From: Eubacterium sp.
GTDB lineage: Bacteria; Bacillota; Clostridia; Lachnospirales; Lachnospiraceae
DNA length: 32,572 nucleotides
Assembly (NCBI GenBank): GCA_017433295.1
Contig: JAFRHL010000028.1
Location: 1-32,572, forward strand
Reading direction: 5' to 3'
Shown: piece by piece, positions 16,945-25,275 of the stretch
Numbering within the stretch: position 1 is the stretch's first letter
How the letters are laid out: each line of letters opens with the position of its first letter
The notes under the pieces: generated by a model
Database searches by the model: none
Seen by the model: only the letters and a program-made list of their open reading frames with translations
Told to the model about the DNA's origin: nothing
Translations under genes and position numbers: made by a program

Positions 16945-17661
16945 TTATTTCAGCCAATTGTCTTTATCAGACTTCAGATAAGCCTTGAACATTTCCAGGT
17001 CGTCTTTGGTGGTGAGCTTGATGTTTTTATCAGAGCCGGCGGCAAAATAGAGCCTTTCGCCCAGCTCCACCATCATGGTGTTGGTATAGGAAGAACCGTA
17101 GATGCCGATCTCTTTCTCAAATGCTTCGTGATAGGCTGAATCCAGCCTGCCGAACTTATAGGCCTGGGGGGTTGAAACCCTGCGCAGGGTCTCCCTGGGG
17201 ATATACTGCACCGTACTGATGTCGTCATCTATCACAAAGATCTGTTCATTGTAGGGAAGGGATGTTACTCCGTTTCCGTATTGTTTACATTTTATAATGA
17301 CATCTGAAAGAACCGTTTCATCCACCAGGGGACGGATCCCGTCATGGATAATAATTACGTCATCATCAGAGCACTTTCCTTCCAGATTATAGACACCGTT
17401 ACGGATAGACTCCTGGCCGGTATTTCCTCCGGATACGATCCATTTCAGCTTATCAATATTAAACTGTTTGGCGTAGGCCCATACGATATCATGCCAGCCG
17501 TCGATGCAGACTACCTCTATGGCATCGATCTGGGGGTGCTTCTGAAAGCCCTCCAGTGTATAAATCAGTACAGGTTTGTCATATACATTAATAAACTGTT
17601 TCGGAATATCCTGTCCCATGCGGTGGCCTGAGCCGCCTGCGATAATAATTGCTATGTTCAT
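16945..17661 (-). CDS. IspD/TarI-family cytidylyltransferase
   Basis: A 238-residue nucleotidyltransferase that transfers CMP from CTP to an alcohol phosphate. The N-terminal CTP motif is AGGSGHRMGQDIPKQF, followed by IIHDGIRPLV and STPQAYKFGRL. The C-terminal part has TNTMMVELGERLYFAAGSDKN where bona fide IspD usually has a TD-type motif. Together with the linked SDR gene, this favours a TarI-like role making a CDP-alditol for surface polymers over methylerythritol-phosphate synthesis. The ATG at 17661 has GGAGG six bases upstream; an in-frame start 18 bases earlier overlaps that site and is rejected. A good promoter lies about 60 bases upstream. Confidence 0.85.
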   Translation of the reverse strand: MNIAIIIAGGSGHRMGQDIPKQFINVYDKPVLIYTLEGFQKHPQIDAIEVVCIDGWHDIVWAYAKQFNIDKLKWIVSGGNTGQESIRNGVYNLEGKCSDDDVIIIHDGIRPLVDETVLSDVIIKCKQYGNGVTSLPYNEQIFVIDDDISTVQYIPRETLRRVSTPQAYKFGRLDSAYHEAFEKEIGIYGSSYTNTMMVELGERLYFAAGSDKNIKLTTKDDLEMFKAYLKSDKDNWLK

Positions 17662-17722
17662 GTTAATCCTCCGGTTCATTATGATAAATAAAAATATAAT
17701 TAGAAGTTTGCTGTTCTTTGTA

Positions 17723-17751
17723 ATTATAATATGAATGGGGGTAATTTACAA
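17723..17751 (-). promoter_or_regulatory. Promoter of the cytidylyltransferase-SDR operon
   Basis: Read on the minus strand: TTGTAA (17746-17751), 17 bases, TATAAT (17723-17728). It lies about 60 bases before the start at 17661. A 6-bp hairpin (CAGGCG/CGCCTG, 17761-17781) sits just upstream, between the two divergent promoters, with no assigned role. Confidence 0.65.
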
Positions 17752-17841
17752 TAGGCATTTCAGGCGGTGACATTTCGCCTGCGAGGGGATCATGCTGGTC
17801 AAAAAAAGCAGTAATTTATACTTTTTGCAGGAAATTTGCAA

Positions 17842-17870
17842 TTGACTTTCATAATTGCTTTTCTTATAAT
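17842..17870 (+). promoter_or_regulatory. Promoter of the AgcS symporter gene
   Basis: TTGACT (17842-17847), exactly 17 bases, TATAAT (17865-17870): a near-perfect sigma-A promoter. The leader to the ATG at 17936 is only about 60 bases, too short for a glycine riboswitch, and none was seen upstream either. Confidence 0.8.
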
Positions 17871-17935
17871 AAAAACATTAGTGTAAATCTATATAGGTAA
17901 TGATTTAAAACAAATGAGAGAAACGAGGTATTTGT

Positions 17936-19429
17936 ATGAAGATGATTGAACATGTAAACGGTATAGTCAACGGCCTGGTATGGGGCTGGCCGGCCCTGAT
18001 CCTGCTGGGCTTTGTCGGGATTCTGATGACCTGTATGACGGGCTTTTTCCAGCTGACCCATTTCGGACACTGGATGAAGAACACCATCGGAGCGATCTTC
18101 GGAGACCGGCATGTAACCTCTCACACCGAGGACCATTCTATTTCACAGTTTCAGTCACTTTGTACCGCTCTCGCGGCGACGGTCGGTACCGGTAACATTG
18201 TTGGTGTGGCAGGAGCCATTGCCACCGGCGGACCGGGAGCCGTTTTCTGGATGTGGCTGATTGCATTTTTCGGCATGATGACCAATTATTCCGAGAACGT
18301 ACTTGGTATCCTTTACAGGAGGAAGAATTCCAAAGGAGCCTGGGCCGGCGGAGCCATGTATTATCTGAAGGACGGTCTGGGAAGCAAGCCGGGATGCAAG
18401 ACCATCGGCCTTGTCCTTGCCACACTGTTTTCCTGCTTCTGTCTGCTGGCTTCCTTCGGTATCGGCAACATGAGCCAGGTAAACTCCATGGTAACAAATG
18501 TGAATACTGCTTTCGGTATTCCCAAGATTGCCACGGGTGTGTTCCTGTTTATCGCAGTTTCCCTGGTTATCCTCGGAGGACTTAAGCGTATCGCCGCCTT
18601 TACAGAGAAGATCGTTCCTTTTATGGTGGTGGCTTACCTGATCGGGACCCTGGTGATCATTATGATGCATATCGGTACAATTCCCGCTGTTTTCGTTTCC
18701 ATTTTCCGGGGTGCCTTTGCACTGAAGTCCGTAGGAGGCGGTATCGTTGGTTCAGGGATTGCCCTTGCCATGCAGATGGGTATGAAGAGGGGTGTTTTCT
18801 CCAATGAAGCGGGTCTCGGTTCCTCCGTTATGGTTCATTCAAGCTCTAACGTAAAAGAGCCTGTACGGCAGGGTATGTGGGGAATCTTTGAGGTGTTTGC
18901 GGATACCATTATCGTCTGTACACTTACAGCTTTGACAATATTAAGCTCCGGTGCCATTGATCTTGAGACCGGAAAGATGACAGAAGCTGCGGAAGCCATC
19001 GGCTCCAGTTCTCTGATGAGTTACTCCTTCGGGCAGACCTTCGGAAAGGCCGGTGCCGGTTTTATCGCCCTGGCCATCCTTTTATTTGCCTACTCCACAG
19101 TCCTTGGCTGGAGCCATTACGGATCCATTGCCTGCGAGTATCTCTTTGGAGAGAATTCTACAAAGGTTTACCGGGTGGTATTTGCCGTGATCGTTCTTCT
19201 GGGATCTATCATGGAAGCGCAGCTTGCATGGGACATCTCCGATACCTTTAACGGTATGATGATGATCCCCAACTTGATTGGTGTTCTGGTACTCTCGCCG
19301 CTGGTAATGAAGTGTACCAAGAATTACATAGACCGGCATTTCCACGGTTCTAAAGAGAGACCTATGCTGTCCATGATCGACGAGATCCAGGAAGAGCAGG
19401 AAAAGGAACTTCTGGCAGAGCCGGAGTAA
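17936..19429 (+). CDS. Sodium:alanine/glycine symporter (AGCS family)
   Basis: A 497-residue inner-membrane transporter that takes up alanine or glycine with sodium. Family signatures are clear: ATVGTGNIVGVAGAIATGGPGAVFWMW near residue 85 and MGMKRGVFSNEAGLGSS near residue 285, with about ten further hydrophobic helices between and after them. The C-terminal 35 residues are acidic and cytoplasmic. GAGG lies eight bases before the ATG. The gene stands alone behind its own strong promoter and ends just before copy B of the palindromic repeat. Substrate choice between alanine and glycine (and other small amino acids) is not determined by these motifs. Confidence 0.93.
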   Translation: MKMIEHVNGIVNGLVWGWPALILLGFVGILMTCMTGFFQLTHFGHWMKNTIGAIFGDRHVTSHTEDHSISQFQSLCTALAATVGTGNIVGVAGAIATGGPGAVFWMWLIAFFGMMTNYSENVLGILYRRKNSKGAWAGGAMYYLKDGLGSKPGCKTIGLVLATLFSCFCLLASFGIGNMSQVNSMVTNVNTAFGIPKIATGVFLFIAVSLVILGGLKRIAAFTEKIVPFMVVAYLIGTLVIIMMHIGTIPAVFVSIFRGAFALKSVGGGIVGSGIALAMQMGMKRGVFSNEAGLGSSVMVHSSSNVKEPVRQGMWGIFEVFADTIIVCTLTALTILSSGAIDLETGKMTEAAEAIGSSSLMSYSFGQTFGKAGAGFIALAILLFAYSTVLGWSHYGSIACEYLFGENSTKVYRVVFAVIVLLGSIMEAQLAWDISDTFNGMMMIPNLIGVLVLSPLVMKCTKNYIDRHFHGSKERPMLSMIDEIQEEQEKELLAEPE

Positions 19430-19441
19430 AAGAGATGAATA

Positions 19442-19468
19442 GGAGACAGGGGACGGTTCTCTGTCTCC
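19442..19468. repeat. Palindromic GGAGACAG repeat, copy B
   Basis: Arms GGAGACAG (19442-19449) and CTGTCTCC (19461-19468) enclose GGGACGGTTCT. It lies 12 bases after the AgcS stop and 10 bases before the end of the converging YbaK-type gene. No long T run follows on the plus strand, so termination here would be weak. Confidence 0.85.
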
Positions 19469-19478
19469 CTTCTCTCCC

Positions 19479-19940
19479 CTATTTACATACATCAACCCAT
19501 TCCGGGTCGTTGCAGCAGTATTCCAGCTCGGAGATGGATAATCGCACAGCGCTGCGGCTGGTGCCCGCAGCCGGGTAAACGGTTTCGTGAAGCTTTAAGC
19601 TTTCATCCAGATAGATACTCACATTATCGTTGACTCCAAAGGGGCAGACTCCTCCCACATCGTGGCCTATAAGCTCTTCCACCTGTCCCGCAGGTATCAT
19701 CTTTGCCTTGCATCCGAACCGTTTCTTATATTTCTGATTATCAATTCTTGCCATTCCTTCCGCCAGAATCAGTACAGGCCCTTCCTCCTGAAGAAATGAA
19801 AGACTTTTGGCAATCATACCGGGCTCGCAGCCCAGTGCCGCAGCAGCTTCCGCCACCGTGGCACTGCTTTGTTCCGGGATGATGATACGGTCCTCCAGTC
19901 CTTTTGCTTTAAGATAATCTTTTGCTTTTTCCAGTGACAT
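19479..19940 (-). CDS. YbaK/ProX-type aminoacyl-tRNA deacylase
   Basis: A 153-residue single-domain protein of the YbaK/INS/ProXp family, which hydrolyses mischarged aminoacyl-tRNAs in trans. Conserved elements are the invariant lysine in AKSLSFL, GHDVGGVCPFG and the C-terminal YPAAGTSRSAVRLS. Which misacylated tRNA it edits cannot be told from sequence by eye. The ATG at 19940 has AAAGGAG nine bases upstream and starts MSLEKAKDYL. A longer reading from 20000 would begin inside repeat copy C and translate repeat sequence, so it is rejected. The gene is closely bracketed by repeat copies B and C, an unusual setting that suggests the unit was inserted between the repeats or the repeats around it. 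Confidence 0.9.
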   Translation of the reverse strand: MSLEKAKDYLKAKGLEDRIIIPEQSSATVAEAAAALGCEPGMIAKSLSFLQEEGPVLILAEGMARIDNQKYKKRFGCKAKMIPAGQVEELIGHDVGGVCPFGVNDNVSIYLDESLKLHETVYPAAGTSRSAVRLSISELEYCCNDPEWVDVCK

Positions 19941-19971
19941 GCCGTATGGCTCCTTTCGGGTAACGAGGGAA

Positions 19972-19998
19972 GGAGACAGGGGACGGTTGTCTGTCTCC
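19972..19998. repeat. Palindromic GGAGACAG repeat, copy C
   Basis: Same arms as copy B (GGAGACAG and CTGTCTCC) with one changed base in the centre (GGTTGT for GGTTCT). It lies just upstream of the YbaK-type start codon, where its hairpin would be in or before the leader of that gene. Confidence 0.85.
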
Positions 19999-20034
19999 AT
20001 CTTTTTCTTTACTTTGTTTCCGGAGATAAAAAAA

Positions 20035-20061
20035 GGAGACAGAGAACCGTCCCCTGTCTCC
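20035..20061 (-). terminator. Palindromic repeat copy D acting as terminator of the S1 gene
   Basis: An inverted copy of the same repeat, 36 bases from copy C. On the minus strand it lies about 10 bases after the S1 gene stop (20072). The 8-bp stem GGAGACAG/CTGTCTCC is directly followed by seven T, the form of an intrinsic terminator. On the plus strand it is followed by five T. Confidence 0.75.
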
Positions 20062-20071
20062 TTTTTCCTGA

Positions 20072-20980
20072 TTAGTCCAGCTTGATTCCTTTCAGCAGAG
20101 CGCCGAGGCCTGTGGTGGCAGCACCCTCATCTTTGTAAGAAACGGAAGGACCGTTGTCTCTTTCGCGTCTCGGAGCATGATTTTCCTCTGCGTCCTTGAT
20201 GCTTAAGCTGATCTTGCCGTCAGCAACCTTTAATACTTTGGCTTTTACTTCCTGTCCTTTTTTGAGAACTTCGCCGGGTGATTCTATACGCTTCTGGGCG
20301 ATTCTTGAAATATGTACCAGGCCGGAGATGCCATCGCCAAGATCTATAAATGCACCGTATGGCATAAGAGACTCAACGGTACCTGTAACAATAGAACCGG
20401 GAACGATCTCATTTATTTTGCGCTCTTTTTCTTCGCGTCTCTTCTGGAAAAGAACTTCTTTCACAGAAAGAACAAGACGGTTCTTTGCCTGATCCGCTGT
20501 GATTACCTTCGCTTCTACGGTTTTGCCGAGGAAAGTATTGGTATCCTCCACATAGCCGATATCAAGGTGGGAAGCAGGGATGAAACCTCTGAGACCTTCT
20601 ACATAGGCAATAACGCCCTTATTGACAATGCCTCCGATCTTTACGGTAAGAACAGTACCTTCCTCAAGATATCTGCTTACAGCATCCCAGGCCAGGGCCT
20701 TTGTGGCATCCTTCGCGGAAAGAGCAACATTGCCCTCGCCGTCATCATCGGAAATCACCACAGCCTTCACGGTATCACCAACCTTTACACTCTGCAGGGA
20801 GAAAGAAGGATCTTCGCTGTAATCGGCCTTCCTGATAATGCCCTGTGCGTGATAGTTGATGTCGAGGTAAACGGCATCTTCGTCAACATTGGTGACAGTC
20901 CCTGTGAGCACGTCACCCTTCTGAAGCTTTCGGAAGGAAGCTTCTATTTCTTTTTCAAAATCTGCCATGGATTCAGTCAT
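20072..20980 (-). CDS. S1-domain RNA-binding protein (RpsA-like, three S1 repeats)
   Basis: A 302-residue protein with three S1 RNA-binding domains: about 19-95 (GDVLTGTVTNVDEDAVYLDINYHAQGIIR), 105-175 (less regular, GVIAYVEGLRGFIPASHLD) and 190-262 (GSIVTGTVESLMPYGAFIDLGDGISGLVHISRI). A charged tail follows. It resembles the short Firmicutes S1 homologues (YpfD type), which bind mRNA and ribosomes, rather than the six-domain E. coli S1. I use the ATG at 20980, with AAAGGGG upstream. A start 42 bases earlier and an internal ATG at 20968 are alternatives. It is divergent from rluF, with its own promoter, and ends at repeat copy D. Confidence 0.9.
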   Translation of the reverse strand: MTESMADFEKEIEASFRKLQKGDVLTGTVTNVDEDAVYLDINYHAQGIIRKADYSEDPSFSLQSVKVGDTVKAVVISDDDGEGNVALSAKDATKALAWDAVSRYLEEGTVLTVKIGGIVNKGVIAYVEGLRGFIPASHLDIGYVEDTNTFLGKTVEAKVITADQAKNRLVLSVKEVLFQKRREEKERKINEIVPGSIVTGTVESLMPYGAFIDLGDGISGLVHISRIAQKRIESPGEVLKKGQEVKAKVLKVADGKISLSIKDAEENHAPRRERDNGPSVSYKDEGAATTGLGALLKGIKLD

Positions 20981-21012
20981 AGTAATAATTCCCCTTTCGT
21001 CTAATCTATAAC

Positions 21013-21042
21013 AGTATAACATCAGAAGTGAATGAACTGCAA
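21013..21042 (-). promoter_or_regulatory. Promoter of the S1 gene
   Basis: On the minus strand TTGCAG (21037-21042), 18 bases, TATACT (21013-21018). It lies about 35 bases before the start at 20980. Confidence 0.6.
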
Positions 21043-21051
21043 GGTTTTTTG

Positions 21052-21080
21052 TTGTAAAATCTAAATATAACGATTATACT
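21052..21080 (+). promoter_or_regulatory. Promoter of the rluF-ligA operon
   Basis: TTGTAA (21052-21057), 17 bases, TATACT (21075-21080). It is followed by a tandem pair of AAAGCTTAAA (21091-21110) directly before the AGGAG ribosome binding site of rluF. Confidence 0.6.
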
Positions 21081-21124
21081 ATTACTGCGCAAAGCTTAAA
21101 AAAGCTTAAAAGGAGAAAACTTGA

Positions 21125-21946
21125 ATGATGGATTACAGCTTCAAAACGGCTTCCCGGGAGCCGGTACGATTAAATAAATACCTGAGTGATGCCGGAGTCT
21201 GCTCCAGAAGGCAGGCGGACCGCTATGTGGAAGAAGGAAGGATCACTGTGGATGGAAAGGCTGCAGTGATGGGACAGAAAGTTACGCCGTCCCAGAAGAT
21301 CTGCCTGGACGGGAAAGAGATCATGGCGAGTCGTAAACGGATCATTCTGGCGGTGAATAAACCCCGGGGGATAGTCTGTACCACAGAGAAAAGAGAAAAA
21401 GATAATATTGTTGACTTTATCGGTTATCCGGAAAGGATCTATCCCATGGGCCGTCTGGACAAAGACTCGGAAGGGCTGATCCTCATGACCAATGACGGAG
21501 AACTGATGGATCAGATCTTAAGAGCCAGGAACTATCATGAAAAGGAATACATTGTACGGGTGAACAGGCCTGTGACGATGGATTTCCTGAATCAGATGCG
21601 GTCGGGAGTACCTATTCTGGACACCGTGACCCGTCCCTGTAAAGTGGAGAAGATCGGGCCTTATATGTTTAAGATCGTTCTGACCCAGGGACTGAACCGG
21701 CAGATCCGGCGGATGTGTGAAGCCCTGGATTACAGGGTCAGATGGCTGAAAAGAGTCCGGATCATGAACATTAACCTGGGTCAGCTTCCCACAGGAGAGT
21801 ACCGTGAGATCAAGGGAAGTGAGCTTGAAGAGCTTGAGAGGATGCTGCGGTCAGGCAGTCAGAGATCGCCCCATGCCCGCCGGACAAGCGGTCAAAGACC
21901 GGGCAGATCTGAGAAAGGGAGGAGAAAAAATGCCCCAGAATCATAA
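21125..21946 (+). CDS. rluF: 23S rRNA pseudouridine synthase, RluF type
   Basis: A 273-residue enzyme that isomerises uridine to pseudouridine in 23S rRNA (U2604 in the E. coli RluF reaction). An N-terminal S4 RNA-binding domain (RLNKYLSDAGVCSRRQADRYVEEGRITVDG, about 15-60) precedes the RsuA/RluB-family catalytic domain with aspartate D112 in GRLDKDSEGLI. NRQIRRMCE and RVRIMNINLGQLP follow the E. coli RluF pattern closely. A basic tail of about 35 residues replaces the longer basic tail of E. coli RluF. AGGAG precedes adjacent ATGs at 21125 and 21128; either may be used. Its 3' end overlaps ligA by 17 bases, implying translational coupling. Confidence 0.9.
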   Translation: MMDYSFKTASREPVRLNKYLSDAGVCSRRQADRYVEEGRITVDGKAAVMGQKVTPSQKICLDGKEIMASRKRIILAVNKPRGIVCTTEKREKDNIVDFIGYPERIYPMGRLDKDSEGLILMTNDGELMDQILRARNYHEKEYIVRVNRPVTMDFLNQMRSGVPILDTVTRPCKVEKIGPYMFKIVLTQGLNRQIRRMCEALDYRVRWLKRVRIMNINLGQLPTGEYREIKGSELEELERMLRSGSQRSPHARRTSGQRPGRSEKGRRKNAPES

Positions 21947-23936
21947 AGAAATAACGGAAAAATCAGACAGGATCAGCAGGATGAAAGAACTGGTCCGTTT
22001 GCTGGGCGCAGCCTCCAGAGCTTATTATCAGGAAGACCGGGAGATCATGTCCAATCTGGAATATGATGCTCTCTATGATGAACTCGGGGTCCTGGAGAAG
22101 GAGACCGGAGTCATTCTTTCCGGGAGCCCCACGGTACAGGTGGGCTATGAGGTTTTAAGCGAGCTGCCCAAAGTGCCCCATGAGTCTCCCATGCTTTCTC
22201 TGGACAAGACCAAGAGTCCGGAGGACCTTAAGTCCTGGCTGGGGGACCAGAAGGGAGTGCTGTCCTGGAAAATGGATGGTCTTACCGTAGTACTGACCTA
22301 CAGGGAAGGAGCACTTGTTCAGGCTGTCACCAGGGGGAACGGAGTGATCGGCGAGCTGATCACCAATAACGCCCGGGTATTTCACAACCTGCCCGCCGCC
22401 ATACCATTTACCGGCGAGCTGGTACTCCGGGGGGAGGCAGTGATTCGCTATTCCGACTTTGAGAAGATCAACGAAAGGATTGAGGATGTCAGCGCCCGCT
22501 ATAAAAATCCCCGCAACCTCTGCAGCGGCACAGTGCGCCAGCTGAATAACCAGATTACTGCGGAAAGAAATGTATTCTTCTTTGCTTTTTCCCTGGTAAG
22601 CGCCCAGGGCCATGAATTATCCAATTCCGTGGAGGAGAATATGTTATGGCTTAGGGAGATGGGATTTGATATTGTTCCCTATGAGATGGTGACGGCGGAT
22701 ACCGTAGAGGCAGTCATCAGCGACTTTGCCGGACGGATCAGGGAAAATGATTTCCCCTCCGACGGGCTGGTGGTGATTTATGATGATATCGCCTATGGCC
22801 GGTCTCTGGGTGCCACCGCCAAATTCCCCAGAAATGCCATTGCATTCAAATGGGCGGACGAAGAAGCGGAGACCACCTTGACCGGTATCGAGTGGAGCCC
22901 TTCAAGAACCGGCCTCATCAATCCCATTGCTTTGTTTGAACCGGTGGAGCTGGAAGGAACAACAGTCAGCCGGGCCAGCCTCCATAATCTGAGCATTATG
23001 GACAGCCTGAAGCTGGGTATCGGAGACCGGATCATGGTATATAAGGCCAATATGATCATTCCCCAGGTATCGGAGAATCTGACCCGCAGCGGCAATTATC
23101 AGGTGCCTGACCACTGCCCGGCCTGCGGCGGTCCCACCAGGATTCGCATGGAGAATGAGGTAAAGACCCTCTACTGCTCCAATCCCTTCTGCAGTGCGAA
23201 AAAAGTCAAGCTATTTGGCCATTATGTAAGCAGGGATGCCATGAATATCGACGGTTTGTCGGAGGCGACCCTGACCAAGATGATCGACCGGGAGTTTGTA
23301 TCAGAGCTTTATGATTTATATACTCTGGATCAGTATAAAGAGGCCATCACAGCCATGGAGGGCTTTGGGGAGAAATCCTATAATAACCTGATCCGGTCCA
23401 TTGACCGGTCCAGGCAGACGACCCTGTCCCGGTTTGTTTATGCCCTCGGCATACCCAATGTGGGAGCCTCCAATGCCCGGCTGATCTGCCGGCATTTCGG
23501 AGATTCTCTGGAACGGTTGATGCAGGCGGCCCCGGAAGAAATGATTGAGATCGAGGGCATTGGATCCGTGATTGCCGACAGTGTCCGGGATTACTTTGAC
23601 AACGAACACAACCGAAAGGTCATCGCGAAGCTGCTGGATTATCTGACCTTTGAAAGTCCGGCTGCTCCTGCGGAGCCCGGAGATGGTTCGTCCGGCAGCA
23701 GCCTTGCCGGGAAAACCTTTGTGATCACCGGGTCTGTGGAACATTTTAAGAACAGAAAAGAACTGAAAGAGAAGATCGAGTCTCTGGGCGGAAAGGTGAC
23801 AGGATCCGTCACAGGAAAAACGGATTATCTTGTCAATAATGATCTCCATTCTTCTTCGTCCAAGAACAAAAAAGCCAAAGAACTCGGGGTTTCCATCATA
23901 AGTGAGGAGGACCTCATTAAGATGTTTAACGAATAA
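21930..23936 (+). CDS. ligA: NAD-dependent DNA ligase
   Basis: A 668-residue replicative ligase that seals nicks using NAD. Order of parts: Ia domain (about 10-75), adenylation domain with catalytic K114 in KMDG, OB fold, zinc finger C396/C399/C416/C421, helix-hairpin-helix repeats (LGIPNVGASNARLI, IEGIGSVIADSV), and BRCT (about 590-668, GKTFVITGSVEHFKNRKELKEKIE). The adenylation motif TRGNGVIGE differs from the E. coli TRGDG form, but this variant is usual in clostridial ligases. The ATG at 21930 has GGAGGAG five bases upstream. A frame extending 126 bases further upstream lies wholly inside rluF and is rejected. Its 5' end overlaps rluF. No clear terminator separates it from the converging phosphatase gene. 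Confidence 0.95.
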   Translation: MPQNHKEITEKSDRISRMKELVRLLGAASRAYYQEDREIMSNLEYDALYDELGVLEKETGVILSGSPTVQVGYEVLSELPKVPHESPMLSLDKTKSPEDLKSWLGDQKGVLSWKMDGLTVVLTYREGALVQAVTRGNGVIGELITNNARVFHNLPAAIPFTGELVLRGEAVIRYSDFEKINERIEDVSARYKNPRNLCSGTVRQLNNQITAERNVFFFAFSLVSAQGHELSNSVEENMLWLREMGFDIVPYEMVTADTVEAVISDFAGRIRENDFPSDGLVVIYDDIAYGRSLGATAKFPRNAIAFKWADEEAETTLTGIEWSPSRTGLINPIALFEPVELEGTTVSRASLHNLSIMDSLKLGIGDRIMVYKANMIIPQVSENLTRSGNYQVPDHCPACGGPTRIRMENEVKTLYCSNPFCSAKKVKLFGHYVSRDAMNIDGLSEATLTKMIDREFVSELYDLYTLDQYKEAITAMEGFGEKSYNNLIRSIDRSRQTTLSRFVYALGIPNVGASNARLICRHFGDSLERLMQAAPEEMIEIEGIGSVIADSVRDYFDNEHNRKVIAKLLDYLTFESPAAPAEPGDGSSGSSLAGKTFVITGSVEHFKNRKELKEKIESLGGKVTGSVTGKTDYLVNNDLHSSSSKNKKAKELGVSIISEEDLIKMFNE

Positions 23937-23956
23937 GCCGCTATAGTTTTTGGAAT

Positions 23957-25051
23957 TCAGTTTTCCAGCATAATTTTTTCAATAGTATTGAGTTCCTTCC
24001 GGGTCAGCCCTGTATCGAGAAGAAAAGCTTCGATATTGTATTCTAATGATCTGGAAGGATCTTTATAGCAGCTCATTTTATGGTAAAGCTTATTAAATTG
24101 TCTCATTTTCCGGTTTGGCACGGAACTGGAATGCTTCGACAGAAAGGTTAATTCATAATCCCGGTACAGATCCTTTTTGCTGACACCCAGCATTCCGTTC
24201 AGCAAAAAGGAGAGAGTGCCGGTCCGGTCCCGGCCATATATACAATGGAATACCACAGGATAATTGTTTTTATCTGTGAATACCCGCATAATCTTTGCCA
24301 CCCTGTCCCGTCTCTTCCTGCTTTTCAAGATTCTTTTATAAGAACTGCCTCTTAAATGGATATAATTGTCTACGGGAAGTGTCTTATGCCCTACCATACC
24401 CTCACCAGGCTTTCTTAAGTCCAGCTGTGTCTTTATTCCAAGCTCCTGTACGACTTTTTTTCCCTCTTTTTTCACAGAATCAAAATTCCCTGAGCGGTAA
24501 ACCATTCCCTGCCTGACTTTTTTACCGGAGGAAGTCCTGTAGCCACCGATATCTCTGGTATTATAGGCACCTTTAATTCTAATGGTCCGGGCACAGTCCT
24601 TTGTGTAGAACATATTTGTCATGGAAGTGCAGGAATTCCCGCTTTTCCGGCCTGTCACTTTCCAGTAGTATTTCGTGCCTCTGAAAAGATTATATACTTT
24701 TAAATAGTTTTTTCTGGTATGGAAAACCTTTGCATTTTTAAAATCAGGATGGGTGCTCAGATAAATATCATATTTGTGACCATGGGAACCATCTGAAGAA
24801 CTGTCAAGAGTCCAGCATAAAAGGACAGGTTCAGGTCTGCAGAATTCCTTTTTCCGGGCCATCTTTACTGCCTGATTCTTCTCATAGTGATCCCACCAGT
24901 CCTGTATTTTAGTATTGGTGATGGTAACCGAAGCATTATTTTCCGGTGAAACGAGCCGGATCGTTCCAAATAGGGAATGATACACAGGAAAAAGAAGTAT
25001 GAAGATCGTTTTAATAATATTTAATCTAAAAATAAAATAAGAATATTTCAT
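23957..25051 (-). CDS. Secreted or membrane-anchored tyrosine phosphatase with FN3-like domain
   Basis: A 364-residue protein. An N-terminal hydrophobic stretch (about 9-29, IIKTIFILLFPVYHSLFG) is a signal peptide or anchor. It is followed by a fibronectin-III-like domain (about 30-150: RLVSPENNASVTI, YDIYLSTHPDFKNAKVFHTRKNY, GTKYYWKVTG) and a protein tyrosine phosphatase domain of the Y_phosphatase3 type (about 160-364). That domain has NTRDIGG, VYRSGNF and the P-loop HCIYGRDRTG, which satisfies CX5R. Related secreted phosphatases (LipA/IphP types) act on phosphoproteins or phosphoinositides; the substrate here is unknown. The ribosome binding site is weak and the base composition is more A/T-rich than its neighbours. 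It converges on ligA and diverges from metA. Confidence 0.88.
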   Translation of the reverse strand: MKYSYFIFRLNIIKTIFILLFPVYHSLFGTIRLVSPENNASVTITNTKIQDWWDHYEKNQAVKMARKKEFCRPEPVLLCWTLDSSSDGSHGHKYDIYLSTHPDFKNAKVFHTRKNYLKVYNLFRGTKYYWKVTGRKSGNSCTSMTNMFYTKDCARTIRIKGAYNTRDIGGYRTSSGKKVRQGMVYRSGNFDSVKKEGKKVVQELGIKTQLDLRKPGEGMVGHKTLPVDNYIHLRGSSYKRILKSRKRRDRVAKIMRVFTDKNNYPVVFHCIYGRDRTGTLSFLLNGMLGVSKKDLYRDYELTFLSKHSSSVPNRKMRQFNKLYHKMSCYKDPSRSLEYNIEAFLLDTGLTRKELNTIEKIMLEN

Positions 25052-25275
25052 TGGTGGTTCTCTTTCATCAGAGGATAAATGTCGATAAATTATATTAATA
25101 AATCTTAAACCCGGAGTTGTGCCATGTATGGAGTTTATAATATCATATGATTATTTTTGACTCAATACATATTACAAATATTTTACAAAATTTACATTAT
25201 ATTAACATTCACACACTGAACAGAGATTCAGGCCGGATCTGTCTCAAGATTTCATCAGGTAAAAAAGAAAGGCAC

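Noticed and set aside
17680-17935. Possible glycine riboswitch upstream of the AgcS symporter.
   Set aside because: The leader after the promoter is only about 60 bases and the upstream part lacks the conserved tandem glycine aptamer pattern; only one 6-bp hairpin is present.
22320-22360. LigA motif TRGNGVIGE differs from E. coli TRGDGTTGE, suggesting an altered ligase.
   Set aside because: From memory this variant is normal in clostridial LigA; KMDG, four cysteines, HhH and BRCT are all intact.
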